NCBI GenBank assembly: GCA_018725565.1
Contig: QLUR01000023.1
Coordinates: 1-43,050 of the forward strand
Origin: Bacillota bacterium
Lineage (GTDB): Bacteria; Bacillota; Dethiobacteria; Dethiobacterales; Dethiobacteraceae
Direction: 5' to 3'
DNA length: 43,050 bases
The position numbers and the translations under genes were made by a program. Under the pieces are notes generated by a model that was not told the origin of the DNA, made no database searches, and worked only from the letters and a program-made list of their open reading frames with translations. Shown piece by piece: positions 25,495 to 32,085 of this stretch (position 1 is the stretch's first letter; each line of letters begins with the position of its first letter).

Positions 25495-25895
25495 TATCTG
25501 CTCTTTTGGTCATCAATGTATTTTTTGACGGTTTCTTGTGAAATGTGGCCGACTGATTCAATATAATAGCTACGTGTCCAAAGGGTAGGAAGCCTGGATT
25601 TGAGTTTAGGGAATTCATTGCGAAGTATTCTTGATGAATATCCCTTTAACTGTCCTACGATGAAGTGCGGGGCATGAATGGGGGGTGACTTCACAAATAG
25701 ATGGACATGCTCAGGCATAACTTCCATATTTTCGATGGTCAGACCCATACCGTTGGCTTTTTCACGCAGAAGTTCTTTCAATCGTGCATCAATTCCAGAG
25801 ACAAGAACACGCCGCCGATATTTGACGCACCAAATGATGTGATAACCAAGATTATGTATTGCCGTGTTGCTTGCTGTCCAACGATTGGTTTCCAT
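25494..25895 (-). CDS. tnpA: TnpA, Y1 HUH transposase (IS200/IS605)
   Basis: 133 aa, normal family length. Contains HNLGYHIIWCVKYRRRV, the HUH motif HVH in MPEHVHLFVKS (63-65), and the catalytic tyrosine in VKKYIDDQ (Tyr126). Single-strand transposase acting on hairpin ends. Start ATG lies only six bases after the -10, so the mRNA may be leaderless. Confidence 0.93.
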   Translation of the reverse strand: METNRWTASNTAIHNLGYHIIWCVKYRRRVLVSGIDARLKELLREKANGMGLTIENMEVMPEHVHLFVKSPPIHAPHFIVGQLKGYSSRILRNEFPKLKSRLPTLWTRSYYIESVGHISQETVKKYIDDQKSR

Positions 25896-25901
25896 ACAAC
25901 A

Positions 25902-25930
25902 ATTATGCCAAAAAGATATACGGTTGTCAA
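25902..25930 (-). promoter_or_regulatory. tnpA promoter
   Basis: Minus strand TTGACA (25930-25925), 17-base spacer, CATAAT (25907-25902), inside the left end. Confidence 0.6.
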
Positions 25931-26059
25931 ATTCGTAGCATAACGATTGAATGTATGGTTGAGATAAAGGATTCCCTTCACCAATTCCAAAAATAATGCT
26001 ATTTCTCTCCCCCTAACCCAATGTATCCCCCCATACTTCTCAAATGAAGAAAGTTCTAT

Positions 26060-26190
26060 TGAAACTTTCTAAAAAAAGAAAAATAGGCAGAGACCCCCTG
26101 CAGCCAACCGCAGCAAGCCTACCCATTCACCTTTGCAGGCTTCCAGTCTGGGCCGGGCGCACCAGGCGGACGGTAGGTTGCAGGGGGCAA
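26060..26190 (-). terminator. Probable terminator after the Ala-rich operon
   Basis: Minus strand CCCCCTGCA ... TGCAGGGGG arms with an inner AAGCCT/AGGCTT pair, followed by a T-rich tail (ATTTTTCTTTTTTTAG). The large loop makes this a moderate call. Otherwise 25990-26190 holds no gene I can support. Confidence 0.4.
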
Positions 26191-26194
26191 GCGG

Positions 26195-26490
26195 CCGCAT
26201 AGGCGGCGGTGGCGACGGCGTCCTAGCCGCAGGGGAAAGCGAACCCGGCAGGTCAGGGATACTGCCGGGTCGGGGCGGTATTCGGAACTCAGTCAGTTGG
26301 TCGGAACGGCGGCTTCGGCGGCGTGGGCGGTGACGGCGGCGGCAACCGCAGCATAGGCGGCGACGGCGTCCTGGCCGCAGGGAAAAGCGAACCCGGCAGG
26401 TCAGGGACACTGCCGGGTCGGGGTCGGGGTCGGTATGTAGAACTCAGTCAGTTGGTCGGAACGGCGGCGGCATAGGCGTGGGCGGCTTCG
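26195..26490 (-). repeat. Tandem duplication of the Ala-rich gene 3' end
   Basis: Two imperfect copies of about 150 bp (from 26195 and from 26346) each hold the same order: an Ala-codon stretch, a GAACTCAGTCAGTTGGTC segment encoding VPTN and stop in reverse, and a CCCGGCAG...CTGCCGGG hairpin. Only the copy nearest the gene is connected to an ORF; the distal copy is a decayed partial gene. Confidence 0.7.
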
Positions 26491-26816
26491 GCGGCATAGT
26501 CGGCGGCGGCTTCGGCGGCTTCGGCGGCTTTGACGGCATGGGCGGTGGCGGCGGCGACGGCGGCGGCCGCATAGGCGGCTTCTTCGGCGCTGTCGGCGGC
26601 TTCGGCGGTGGCGACGGCATAGTCGATATAGGCCGCAAAGGCCGCATAGGCCGCGACGGCGTCGGCGGCATAGTCGCCGGCATAGTCGCCGGCGGCATAG
26701 TCGGCGGCTTCGGCGGCGGCGGCAACCGCCGCATAACGGGCATACTTGGCGGTGGTGGCGGCGGCGGCGGCGGCGGTGACGGCGGCGGCGGCGGCGGCTT
26801 TGGTCGTCATTTTCAT
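26448..26816 (-). CDS. Alanine-rich low-complexity protein 3
   Basis: 122 aa, more than half Ala with regularly spaced Tyr, Asp, Glu and Thr (AAYAAFAAYIDYAVATAEAA). Starts MKMTTKAAAAAAV at an ATG overlapping the previous stop, with AAGGAG 9 bases upstream, so it is genuinely translatable. N-terminus nearly identical to the first gene of the set, i.e. a paralogue. Expected to be one long helix. Followed by a CCCGGCAG hairpin with TTCGCTTTTC, likely terminator. The plus-strand Gly-rich frame is only its mirror. Function unknown. Confidence 0.6.
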   Translation of the reverse strand: MKMTTKAAAAAAVTAAAAAATTAKYARYAAVAAAAEAADYAAGDYAGDYAADAVAAYAAFAAYIDYAVATAEAADSAEEAAYAAAAVAAATAHAVKAAEAAEAAADYAAEAAHAYAAAVPTN

Positions 26817-27007
26817 TGTCGGTTCTCCTTGTGGTTGGCAACGTTTTCGTAGGCTGCATTATGCCTATAGCCCGCTTCATCATAAGCGAGGCGGGCTGCA
26901 TCATAAGCAGCCGATACTTGCATATATTCGTCATAAGCAGCCGATACAGCATCACTGGCTACATAAAATTCGGCTTCGGCTATCGCTAATTCTTGCTGAG
27001 TTGTCAT
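26813..27007 (-). CDS. Alanine-rich protein 2
   Basis: 64 aa: MTTQQELAIAEAEFYVASDA, continuing AAYDEYMQVSAAYDAARLAYDEAGY. AAGGGGACCACC precedes the ATG; both ends overlap neighbours through ATGA. Tyr/Asp/Ala 7-residue spacing suggests an amphipathic helix or coiled coil. Less low-complexity than its neighbours, so it may show what the family ancestor looked like. Confidence 0.6.
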   Translation of the reverse strand: MTTQQELAIAEAEFYVASDAVSAAYDEYMQVSAAYDAARLAYDEAGYRHNAAYENVANHKENRQ

Positions 27008-27228
27008 TGGTGGTCCCCTTGAAAATGGGGGGCGTCGGCATAGTCGGCGGCGGCGGTGGCATAGGCCGCATAAGCGGCGTGGGCGGCTTCGGCGGCTTCG
27101 TCGTCGTCGTCGGCATGGGCGGCGGCGACGGCATAAGCGGCGTGGGCGGCCGCATAGGCCGCATAAGCGGCGTGGGCGGCTTCGTCGGCGGTGACGGCGG
27201 CGGCGGCGGCTTTGGTCGTCATTTTCAT
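27004..27228 (-). CDS. Alanine-rich protein 1
   Basis: 74 aa from ATG 27228 behind AGGAGACCACC. MKMTTKAAAAAVTADEAAHA then AAYAAYAAAHAAYAV, an acidic patch ADDDDEAAEA, and a C-terminus YADAPHFQGDHQ. Shares N-terminus and ribosome-site sequence with protein 3, so the operon grew by duplication. A related gene sits on the plus strand at 32881. Confidence 0.6.
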   Translation of the reverse strand: MKMTTKAAAAAVTADEAAHAAYAAYAAAHAAYAVAAAHADDDDEAAEAAHAAYAAYATAAADYADAPHFQGDHQ

Positions 27229-27444
27229 TGGTGGTCTCCTGGGGTGTACGCCTTTGCGCTGAATAAAAACACTGACACCAGTAAACCACACTTTCCGGCG
27301 CTTATATCTACGTAGTTCTACTAAATTATCAAAGTACATATTTCCACGTTTCACCAAGTTGTTGCTCGACGTTGTAAGGCGAAAACGATATAGTATTTCC
27401 TTGTAATGCGGTATTTTCGCTGCCTTTTGACATTTTTACATACG

Positions 27445-27478
27445 AAAGCGTAAGAAAAGACAACAAACCTTACGCTTT
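27445..27478. terminator. Bidirectional terminator hairpin
   Basis: AAAGCGTAAG / CTTACGCTTT with a 14-base loop; TTTTT follows on the plus strand and TTT on the minus. Lies 7 bases past the stop of the small terminase gene. The rest of 27229-27484 shows no gene. Confidence 0.65.
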
Positions 27479-27484
27479 TTCAGT

Positions 27485-28120
27485 CTATTTTGGCGTATCC
27501 GGCTCGCTATCGGCCAGCCGGTAGTCGGCGTCCACCGGCTCTGGCAGTGCATTTTGTCCGGTTTGTGGCGTTTCTTTCCAGGCAAATACTACTGTCAGTT
27601 CGCCGTGTTCTTCTCTTCGTTCCGGCGCTCTGACTCCAAGAATCAAATTTCGCTCTATCTCAATATCCTTTATGACTGATAGGTACTTAGCGTCAGGCGC
27701 TGTCTTTTTAGTGCTGGTACTGGTGCGACTGCGTCCTTCATTGTCTATCGTTTCAGTCGTTGTTACCGTTGTTTGGCTGTCAATGTAAGCGTCCAGGGCC
27801 AGAGTGCGAATCATATCTAAGCGTGCAATTTGGAGCAGGCGGGCGTCTTCGGGGTCATCGGGGGCTATGTCTTTATAACGTGCTAGACCGGTTGCTATAT
27901 CCTGCCTGACTTGTGAGACGGTGATTTGATAGCGGTCGCCTGCTCTGCCGTTGATAGCGTCTGCGATGGCTTGTGGTTTGACCAAACCAGTAGAAGCAAG
28001 CACGGCGGCAAGTGTTTGGTCTGCACGTCTGTCTGCTTTGCGTCGTTTGTAGTTGGGTTTACGCAAAACGGGATTTGCAGATTGCTGTAAATTATTAGTA
28101 AGTATTTCGTTATTATCCAT
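27485..28120 (-). CDS. terS: Terminase small subunit (putative)
   Basis: 211 aa. N-terminal basic arm (KPNYKRRKADRRADQ) and a helix-turn-helix-like part (LVKPQAIADAINGRAGDRYQ, VSQVRQDIATGLARY), then helices, then IERNLILGVRAPERREEHGELTVVFAW, a C-terminal pattern usual in small terminases. It would recognise packaging sites and recruit the large subunit, which lies 6.4 kb away beyond mobile cargo. ATG sits about seven bases after a -10, without ribosome site, suggesting a leaderless mRNA. Alternative: other DNA-binding phage protein. Confidence 0.6.
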   Translation of the reverse strand: MDNNEILTNNLQQSANPVLRKPNYKRRKADRRADQTLAAVLASTGLVKPQAIADAINGRAGDRYQITVSQVRQDIATGLARYKDIAPDDPEDARLLQIARLDMIRTLALDAYIDSQTTVTTTETIDNEGRSRTSTSTKKTAPDAKYLSVIKDIEIERNLILGVRAPERREEHGELTVVFAWKETPQTGQNALPEPVDADYRLADSEPDTPK

Positions 28121-28126
28121 AATGCA

Positions 28127-28156
28127 ATTATAGGATAGTTTGGGGGGAATTGTCTA
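28127..28156 (-). promoter_or_regulatory. Leaderless promoter of the small terminase gene
   Basis: Minus strand TAGACA (28156-28151), 18-base spacer, TATAAT (28132-28127), then six bases and ATG. The predicted +1 is at or next to the start codon. Confidence 0.65.
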
Positions 28157-28195
28157 GTAGAAAGAGGAGGATCGTGGGGGAGTGGGGAAAAGAAA

Positions 28196-28224
28196 GAACC
28201 CGTCAGCGGGGGTGCTGACGGTTC
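28196..28224 (-). terminator. Terminator of the LuxR/peptide operon
   Basis: Minus strand GAACCGTCAGC, loop ACCCCC, GCTGACGGGTTC, then TTTCTTTTCC. Confidence 0.75.
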
Positions 28225-28258
28225 TGGGGGAGAGCTATGCGGTTGTATGAAGGGGGCG

Positions 28259-28396
28259 TTAACCGCTCCAAGTGAAGCCGGCTAGAGCGGGTCCGCTATT
28301 CCAATTGACGGCGTGGGCTGGGGCTGGGAATAGCAGCAAGAGCAGAAGGGCGGCGATGAACAGATACAAAGCGAGAATAAAGCTGCGAATGGGCAT
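28259..28396 (-). CDS. Small signal-peptide protein (45 aa)
   Basis: Too short for most gene callers. MPIRSFILALYLFIAALLLL, then LLFPAPAHA and a 16-residue tail VNWNSGPALAGFTWSG. A basic N-terminus, a strong hydrophobic core and an AHA cleavage site give a typical Sec signal peptide, so the mature part would be a 16-residue, Trp- and Gly-rich peptide. AAGGAGATC before ATG is the best ribosome site of the region and overlaps the stop of the upstream gene. Last gene of the LuxR operon, followed by a terminator. Could be an exported signal, a small toxin or an inner-membrane peptide. Confidence 0.65.
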   Translation of the reverse strand: MPIRSFILALYLFIAALLLLLLFPAPAHAVNWNSGPALAGFTWSG

Positions 28397-28407
28397 TGTG
28401 GATCTCC

Positions 28408-28638
28408 TTAGTAATCGGTATTGGGATTGAAAGTAGATGGATATGGATATGTCCAGATTTTCGTACCGTCTGGAAAAACAACAAAAGCGGTAAACCTACC
28501 GAACGTACCGCACCATCCCCACTCGAGAATATTTTGCACTGGTTTGTACGCATACCCATGCAAAAAGCGAATTTCAAGAGGATTAGGGAGGGGAACATTA
28601 TAAAAACTGGAATAAGACTGCATTTGTTCGATTGTCAC
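28408..28638 (-). CDS. Unknown 76-aa protein in LuxR/peptide operon
   Basis: GTG start at 28638 with AGGAG four bases upstream; longer in-frame extension lacks a site. Sequence: TIEQMQSYSSFYNVPLPNPL, then LHGYAYKPVQNILEWGWCG and FGRFTAFVVFPDGTKIW. Aromatic-rich beta protein; no family recognised. Coupled to the peptide gene 11 bases downstream. Confidence 0.6.
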   Translation of the reverse strand: MTIEQMQSYSSFYNVPLPNPLEIRFLHGYAYKPVQNILEWGWCGTFGRFTAFVVFPDGTKIWTYPYPSTFNPNTDY

Positions 28639-28729
28639 TGGAGCTCCTATGGATAGTGGAAAGTGAAGCGGACTACGAAGACAAGTATAAGCGAGAAATT
28701 GGGGGGTTGATATACGCAAAAAGGCGTAT

Positions 28730-28957
28730 TTATTGCGGGCGGTGGCGCTGCCAGTAGAGGAGCAGTTTGCAACGTCCGTTTATCTCCAACTTCTGGCTGA
28801 TATTGCAGAAGTGGGTCGTCACCGTTCGGACGCTAACGACTAACTTGGCGGCTATGTAGGCGTCCGATTCGCCGGTTTGGCAGAGAATGTCCAGGATTTT
28901 CTTTTCCTGGGTGGTAAGGACGGTGGACGGTAAGGTGGTGGTGGTACGGGCTGCCAT
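28730..28957 (-). CDS. Stand-alone LuxR-type HTH regulator
   Basis: 75 aa from ATG 28957 (AGGAGCAACCC upstream). LTTQEKKILDILCQTGESDAY, then IAAKLVVSVRTVTTHFCNISQKLEI: the four-helix LuxR/GerE DNA-binding domain with the usual LT-x2-E start and a recognition helix VRTVTTHFCNI. No receiver or ligand domain. First gene of an operon, so it probably controls itself and its neighbours; direct repeats lie upstream (29010-29080). An ATACGC/GCGTAT repeat follows its stop. Confidence 0.8.
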   Translation of the reverse strand: MAARTTTTLPSTVLTTQEKKILDILCQTGESDAYIAAKLVVSVRTVTTHFCNISQKLEINGRCKLLLYWQRHRPQ

Positions 28958-29000
28958 TGGGTTGCTCCTAGTGTGTGGACGGAAGGGAAACACTAGGAAT

Positions 29001-29029
29001 ATAATAACATACTAAATTCGGCTTGTCTC
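29001..29029 (-). promoter_or_regulatory. LuxR gene promoter
   Basis: Minus strand GAGACA (29029-29024), 17-base spacer, TATTAT (29006-29001), about 44 bases before the start codon. The word GCGTAGAGACAAGCCG also occurs at another phage promoter at 34978. TTGCGTAGA...AGCCGAA is repeated in tandem just upstream (one copy ending near 29053), a possible operator. Confidence 0.5.
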
Positions 29030-29175
29030 TACGCAATTCGGCTGATATTTCTACGCAAATCCTACGTATATTAGCGTAGGCTAACGCTGTGAGGGAAGAT
29101 TGTCCAGGCGTGCGACAATCTCCCCTCTTTGCTTAGTCGATTGTTTCGGTGGACCAGATTACGTAGGACAACTGA

Positions 29176-29676
29176 TTATGCAAGCTGGCCGACTTCTCGG
29201 TCTTGGAACTGCGTAGCGCCATACTTAGCGGCAAGACTGCCTAGACTGGCGTTGCGGTTGTAGCGGTGCGAGTGTCCGTCATTCTGCCAGTACCAGCACA
29301 AACGCTTTGAGTGCCAGATGCAACCGGCGGTTTTGAGAACGTCTTTGATTGGTTTTGTATCACCTGTGATCCAAACCCAAGTGCCGATTAAGAAAATTTC
29401 ACACGACTTCGCTACACCAGCAGAAATAAGCTGACTGATTTTGTCCATGATGGCCTGTTCAACTTTTGGGTTGTAACGGTAGGTGTGTTCTTTTCCGGTG
29501 TCAGCGTCCTGTGACGTTTGACCGTTGACCGACTTCAAAGCGGCGTGGTACTGGCTGTTAATCTCCTGCATAGTGGCGGTCTGTCCGCCGTGGTCCGGGT
29601 GATGCAGCATAGCCAGGCGGCGATATTCTGTTTTGATAGATTCAACTGTACGAAAACCTTTGAAGTATTGGAACAT
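29176..29676 (-). CDS. J-domain protein (DnaJ-like)
   Basis: 166 aa. N-terminal J domain IKTEYRRLAMLHHPDHGG with HPD at 26-28 and MQEINSQYHAAL. C-terminal domain: CEIFLIGTWVWITGDTKP, IKDVLKTAGCIWHSKRLCWYW, the form seen in plasmid and phage J-domain proteins. It may recruit host DnaK for replication or assembly. Ribosome site AAAGGA. Followed on the plus strand by a hairpin near 29094-29122. Confidence 0.75.
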   Translation of the reverse strand: MFQYFKGFRTVESIKTEYRRLAMLHHPDHGGQTATMQEINSQYHAALKSVNGQTSQDADTGKEHTYRYNPKVEQAIMDKISQLISAGVAKSCEIFLIGTWVWITGDTKPIKDVLKTAGCIWHSKRLCWYWQNDGHSHRYNRNASLGSLAAKYGATQFQDREVGQLA

Positions 29677-29719
29677 AATTGATTATCCTTTGCGTGTAGG
29701 CTGACTGAATCACTGCCAT

Positions 29720-29755
29720 CAGAATACAGACAAGCGGGGGCGAATGGAATACGCA
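29720..29755 (-). promoter_or_regulatory. Early-type promoter (J-domain gene)
   Basis: 36-nt unit: TGCGTATTCCAT at the -35, 17 bases, TATTCTG at the -10. Fourth copy of the TTYCMA/YAYACTG unit, on the minus strand, back to back with the next. Confidence 0.55.
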
Positions 29756-29759
29756 AAAC

Positions 29760-29795
29760 TACTAATTCCCATCCCCGCAACCTGGGCGCATACTG
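29760..29795 (+). promoter_or_regulatory. Early-type promoter 1
   Basis: TACTAATTCCCA ... CATACTG, 36 nt end to end; -35-like TTCCCA, 17 bases, CATACT. Drives the gene at 29853. Confidence 0.55.
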
Positions 29796-29852
29796 GTTGC
29801 AGAATAACAGGAGCGAACCGATAGTAGCGAGAACGCACACGAAGGGGAATCT

Positions 29853-30242
29853 ATGGACACACTATGGGGACACGCCGACCGCGTAACAATTTTGGCAAAG
29901 GGACTAACCGATGTAAACACGCCTTCGCACGGAGGAATTATTGCCACAAAATGTTGGGGCGAAGCCAACCTGAGCGAAGCCGCTCGCAATGCGGGCGAAA
30001 AGTTCCGGGACGGCTGGGCGTATGAAGAGGATTGCAAGTGGTCGATTGTGTACTACGAACATCCGGAACTTTTCCCGGCTGGGACAAACCGCGCTGCTGC
30101 TGAAAGTGCATTGTCCTGGGAGGTGGAGTATTGTCACGCCGTAGGATTGCCTGTCAAAGCCGACGTTATCAATCATCTACTGCGTTTTACGCACGGCGCA
30201 CGGCGCACAAATCTGCTGAACATTCTCGCTACAATTATGTAA
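29853..30242 (+). CDS. Early protein, DUF7007-like
   Basis: 129 aa: DRVTILAKGLTDVNTPSHGG, WAYEEDCKWSIVYYEHPELF and AAAESALSWEVEYCHAVGL. YEEDCxWxIVxxxxPELF is typical of a small phage and plasmid domain of unknown function. Start ATG follows GAAGGGGAATCT. First plus-strand gene, so probably expressed early. Confidence 0.7.
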   Translation: MDTLWGHADRVTILAKGLTDVNTPSHGGIIATKCWGEANLSEAARNAGEKFRDGWAYEEDCKWSIVYYEHPELFPAGTNRAAAESALSWEVEYCHAVGLPVKADVINHLLRFTHGARRTNLLNILATIM

Positions 30243-30245
30243 CTT

Positions 30246-30281
30246 TACGTATTTCAAAACCAAACACCCCGGCATATACTG
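30246..30281 (+). promoter_or_regulatory. Early-type promoter 2
   Basis: TACGTATTTCAA, 17 bases, TATACTG; 36 nt long like the other copies. Precedes the gene at 30396. Confidence 0.6.
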
Positions 30282-30395
30282 TAGGCAAGCAAGACAGCCG
30301 CCCCCACCCGGCTGAAAGGCGCAGATGCGCCGGTGGGGAGCCAACTTCACGTCGCTGGCAAACTGTTTGCCAGCCTGAATGAGAGGAGCGCAACG

Positions 30396-30668
30396 ATGAA
30401 CCATTATCAGCACTTCAAAAGTGGGCAAATGACAATGGATGAAGCCGGGGAGATTATGCGTCTGTCCGGGATGGCATACCGGAACGGACAGTACACGCCG
30501 GAAGAGTGGCAAAAAAAGACCGGCGTCAATCCTCACGTCTATCCGTCGCTGATTCGCATCACAAGGGGGGGTCAGTGCGTGTGGACAGAGCAAGCCGAAG
30601 CCATCGGAAATGCATACTTCGGTACCGTCACCCCAAACTGGAACGCCCTGGGGCTCACAAACCGGTAA
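30396..30668 (+). CDS. Early protein, unknown (90 aa)
   Basis: ATG at 30396 with GAGAGGAG upstream; an in-frame extension has no site. MNHYQHFKSGQMTMDEAGEI, then YTPEEWQKKTGVNPHVYPSLI looks like a small helical domain. The leader has GC-rich hairpins (CCACCCGGCTG...GCCGGTGG, TGGCAAACTGTTTGCCAG). Unknown function. Confidence 0.6.
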   Translation: MNHYQHFKSGQMTMDEAGEIMRLSGMAYRNGQYTPEEWQKKTGVNPHVYPSLIRITRGGQCVWTEQAEAIGNAYFGTVTPNWNALGLTNR

Positions 30669-30671
30669 AAA

Positions 30672-30707
30672 TACGTATTCCAACTCCATCTGACCCGCTG
30701 TACACTG
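30672..30707 (+). promoter_or_regulatory. Early-type promoter 3
   Basis: TACGTATTCCAA, 17 bases, TACACTG; same 36-nt length. Precedes the gene at 30766, and a CCGGGGGCAG/CTGCCCGG hairpin sits in the leader. Confidence 0.6.
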
Positions 30708-30765
30708 GTATCAGCGCAGCACAATATGCCGGGGGCAGCGGCCAATCTGCCCGGAAAGGTCGATA

Positions 30766-31086
30766 ATGAGTAACCACACACCAGGCCCGTGGCACGTCGA
30801 AAATGACCTTCAGTACGACGGCGGAACAATCCCCTACATCGTAAGCGAGACCGACGTATGGATCGCCAAGACGAACACATTTTCAACAAATGTCGAAGCC
30901 AATGCCCGGCTGATAGCCGCCGCACCAGAACTTCTGGAAGCGTTGAAAAAGCTACTAGCATTGGAGATGCGTTATACCAATGTGGGACTGAAAGAATTTG
31001 ATGCGGCGCGGGCCGCCATCAAAAAAGTGGAAAGGAAAACTATCCGTGATTACGTTAAACACGCCGCTCTACGAGAGAGCATTTAA
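30766..31086 (+). CDS. Phage HTPGPW-family protein
   Basis: 106 aa. MSNHTPGPWHVENDLQYDGG and ANARLIAAAPELLEALKKLL are the two signature blocks of a very common small phage protein family of unknown function. Ends with a charged helix. Ribosome site AAAGG. Confidence 0.75.
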   Translation: MSNHTPGPWHVENDLQYDGGTIPYIVSETDVWIAKTNTFSTNVEANARLIAAAPELLEALKKLLALEMRYTNVGLKEFDAARAAIKKVERKTIRDYVKHAALRESI

Positions 31087-31282
31087 TTGTTACGGCGTAG
31101 ACCGTCCTGCGGGGGATGTGACCGATTGGATCAAGAATAGCCAAACAAAGTATTACAGGGGTCGTTGTCCTGTTTGGTACGTTGAAATCATTTTAGCAGG
31201 ACAAAGAATCGTAGTCGGGGGCAATTATGGAACAAACGGAAAACCCGCTTTATCATTAAATGCCCCACTCAATTTTGATTAA
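31046..31282 (+). CDS. Unknown 78-aa protein
   Basis: GTG at 31046 with GAAAGGAA upstream, overlapping the previous gene by 41 bases. ITLNTPLYERAFNCYGVDRP, DWIKNSQTKYYRGRC, WYVEIILAGQRIVVGGNYG. No family recognised. Coupled to the next gene (9-base gap). Confidence 0.5.
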   Translation: MITLNTPLYERAFNCYGVDRPAGDVTDWIKNSQTKYYRGRCPVWYVEIILAGQRIVVGGNYGTNGKPALSLNAPLNFD

Positions 31283-31291
31283 GGAGACATA

Positions 31292-31585
31292 ATGAACCAA
31301 GTAGCAGCGACAATTTATCGGCAAATGGGAGGCAATCGGTTTTGTATGATGACCGGCGCAGACCGGTTCACAAAAACTGATAATTCTCTAGCCTTTCGTA
31401 TTCCAAAAGCGAGGGTGGGCATCAACAGCGTAAAAGTGACGCTAACTCAGGCTGACGAGTACGACATGGAGTTTGGCCGCATCCGAGCGGGAACATACAC
31501 AATTGTCAGCACACAAGAGGGTGTTTGCTTCGATATGTTGCAAGAACTTTTTACGGCGGAAACTGGTCTGGCTTTCCGCCTGTGA
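31292..31585 (+). CDS. Conserved phage/plasmid protein of unknown function (97 aa)
   Basis: QMGGNRFCMMTGADRFTKTD, NSLAFRIPKARVGINSVKVTL, YDMEFGRIRAGTY, VCFDMLQELFTAETGL. The order NRFxxMTGA ... INxVKVTL ... DxMEFG is found in many small mobile-element proteins without known role. Ribosome site AAGGAGAC. Confidence 0.65.
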   Translation: MNQVAATIYRQMGGNRFCMMTGADRFTKTDNSLAFRIPKARVGINSVKVTLTQADEYDMEFGRIRAGTYTIVSTQEGVCFDMLQELFTAETGLAFRL

Positions 31586-31628
31586 ACCACGAACGCCAAC
31601 CCGCCCAGACTCGCTCAGGAGGGGCACA

Positions 31629-31835
31629 ATGAACACTGCGACCGAAAAATTCCTAAAGCGGGCGTGGATACGCCGGCAGGATGTACCAGCCGGACAGCCA
31701 GCGCCTGGCCGTATCAATTGTCCATGCGGGCAAACCCCCGAAACCTGGTTGAAACCCGAAACAGGAAACGTTCCCTGTCTGTGTGGAATCACATATACCT
31801 GGGACGGGTGGATTGTGAAAGGAGAGACAATATGA
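31629..31835 (+). CDS. Small zinc-ribbon protein
   Basis: 68 aa from ATG 31629 (AGGAGGGG upstream). CPCGQTPETW and CLCGITYTWDGW give two CxCG knuckles, likely one zinc site. FLKRAWIRRQDVPAGQPAPG upstream of it is basic. Possible nucleic-acid-binding protein. Confidence 0.6.
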   Translation: MNTATEKFLKRAWIRRQDVPAGQPAPGRINCPCGQTPETWLKPETGNVPCLCGITYTWDGWIVKGETI

Positions 31836-32050
31836 TAGTCCGCCGCACGTTCGCCGCCGCCGCTTATCCGAAGGGAAACAGCGAACGTAAGCGGCTGAAC
31901 CAGAACCCAATCACGAGTGACCGTCACCCCCACCTGAGCTATGTTTTCATTTCAAAACAGTGGGGCAGCCAGCTTTATGCTACGCTGGCCGAGGCGCAGG
32001 AAAACGAAGAACTCTATGAACTCTATATCCGCTCGACGCTAGAAAAATAG
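31832..32050 (+). CDS. Unknown 72-aa protein
   Basis: ATG overlaps the previous stop (ATGA); GGAGAGACA precedes it. FISKQWGSQLYATLAEAQENEELYELY ends in an acidic helix. Unknown. Confidence 0.55.
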   Translation: MIVRRTFAAAAYPKGNSERKRLNQNPITSDRHPHLSYVFISKQWGSQLYATLAEAQENEELYELYIRSTLEK

Positions 32051-32085
32051 CGTCCACCAACAGCACGCAAAGAAGGGGCCCCCCG

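Larger units (their letters stand above)
24313..25990 (-). mobile_element. IS200/IS605-type element (tnpA + tnpB)
   Basis: Complete-looking element with tnpA and tnpB on the minus strand. Right end: hairpin CCCACCGGCTTTAGCCGTGGG followed by AGTATGTCAA (minus strand, 24347-24313), directly after the tnpB stop. The left end lies upstream of tnpA, somewhere between about 25930 and 26000; its exact boundary was not fixed. No inverted terminal repeats or target duplication are expected. It is inserted in a methyltransferase gene. Confidence 0.8.

Noticed and set aside
26478-27315. Gly-rich plus-strand proteins and Arg-rich or Pro-rich minus-strand frames
   Set aside because: Other frames of the GCC-rich alanine genes; only the Ala-rich frames have ribosome sites and coupled starts.
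28296-28598. 100-codon minus-strand ORF across the peptide gene
   Set aside because: Different frame; the 45-aa and 76-aa frames have ribosome sites, coupled order and a signal peptide.
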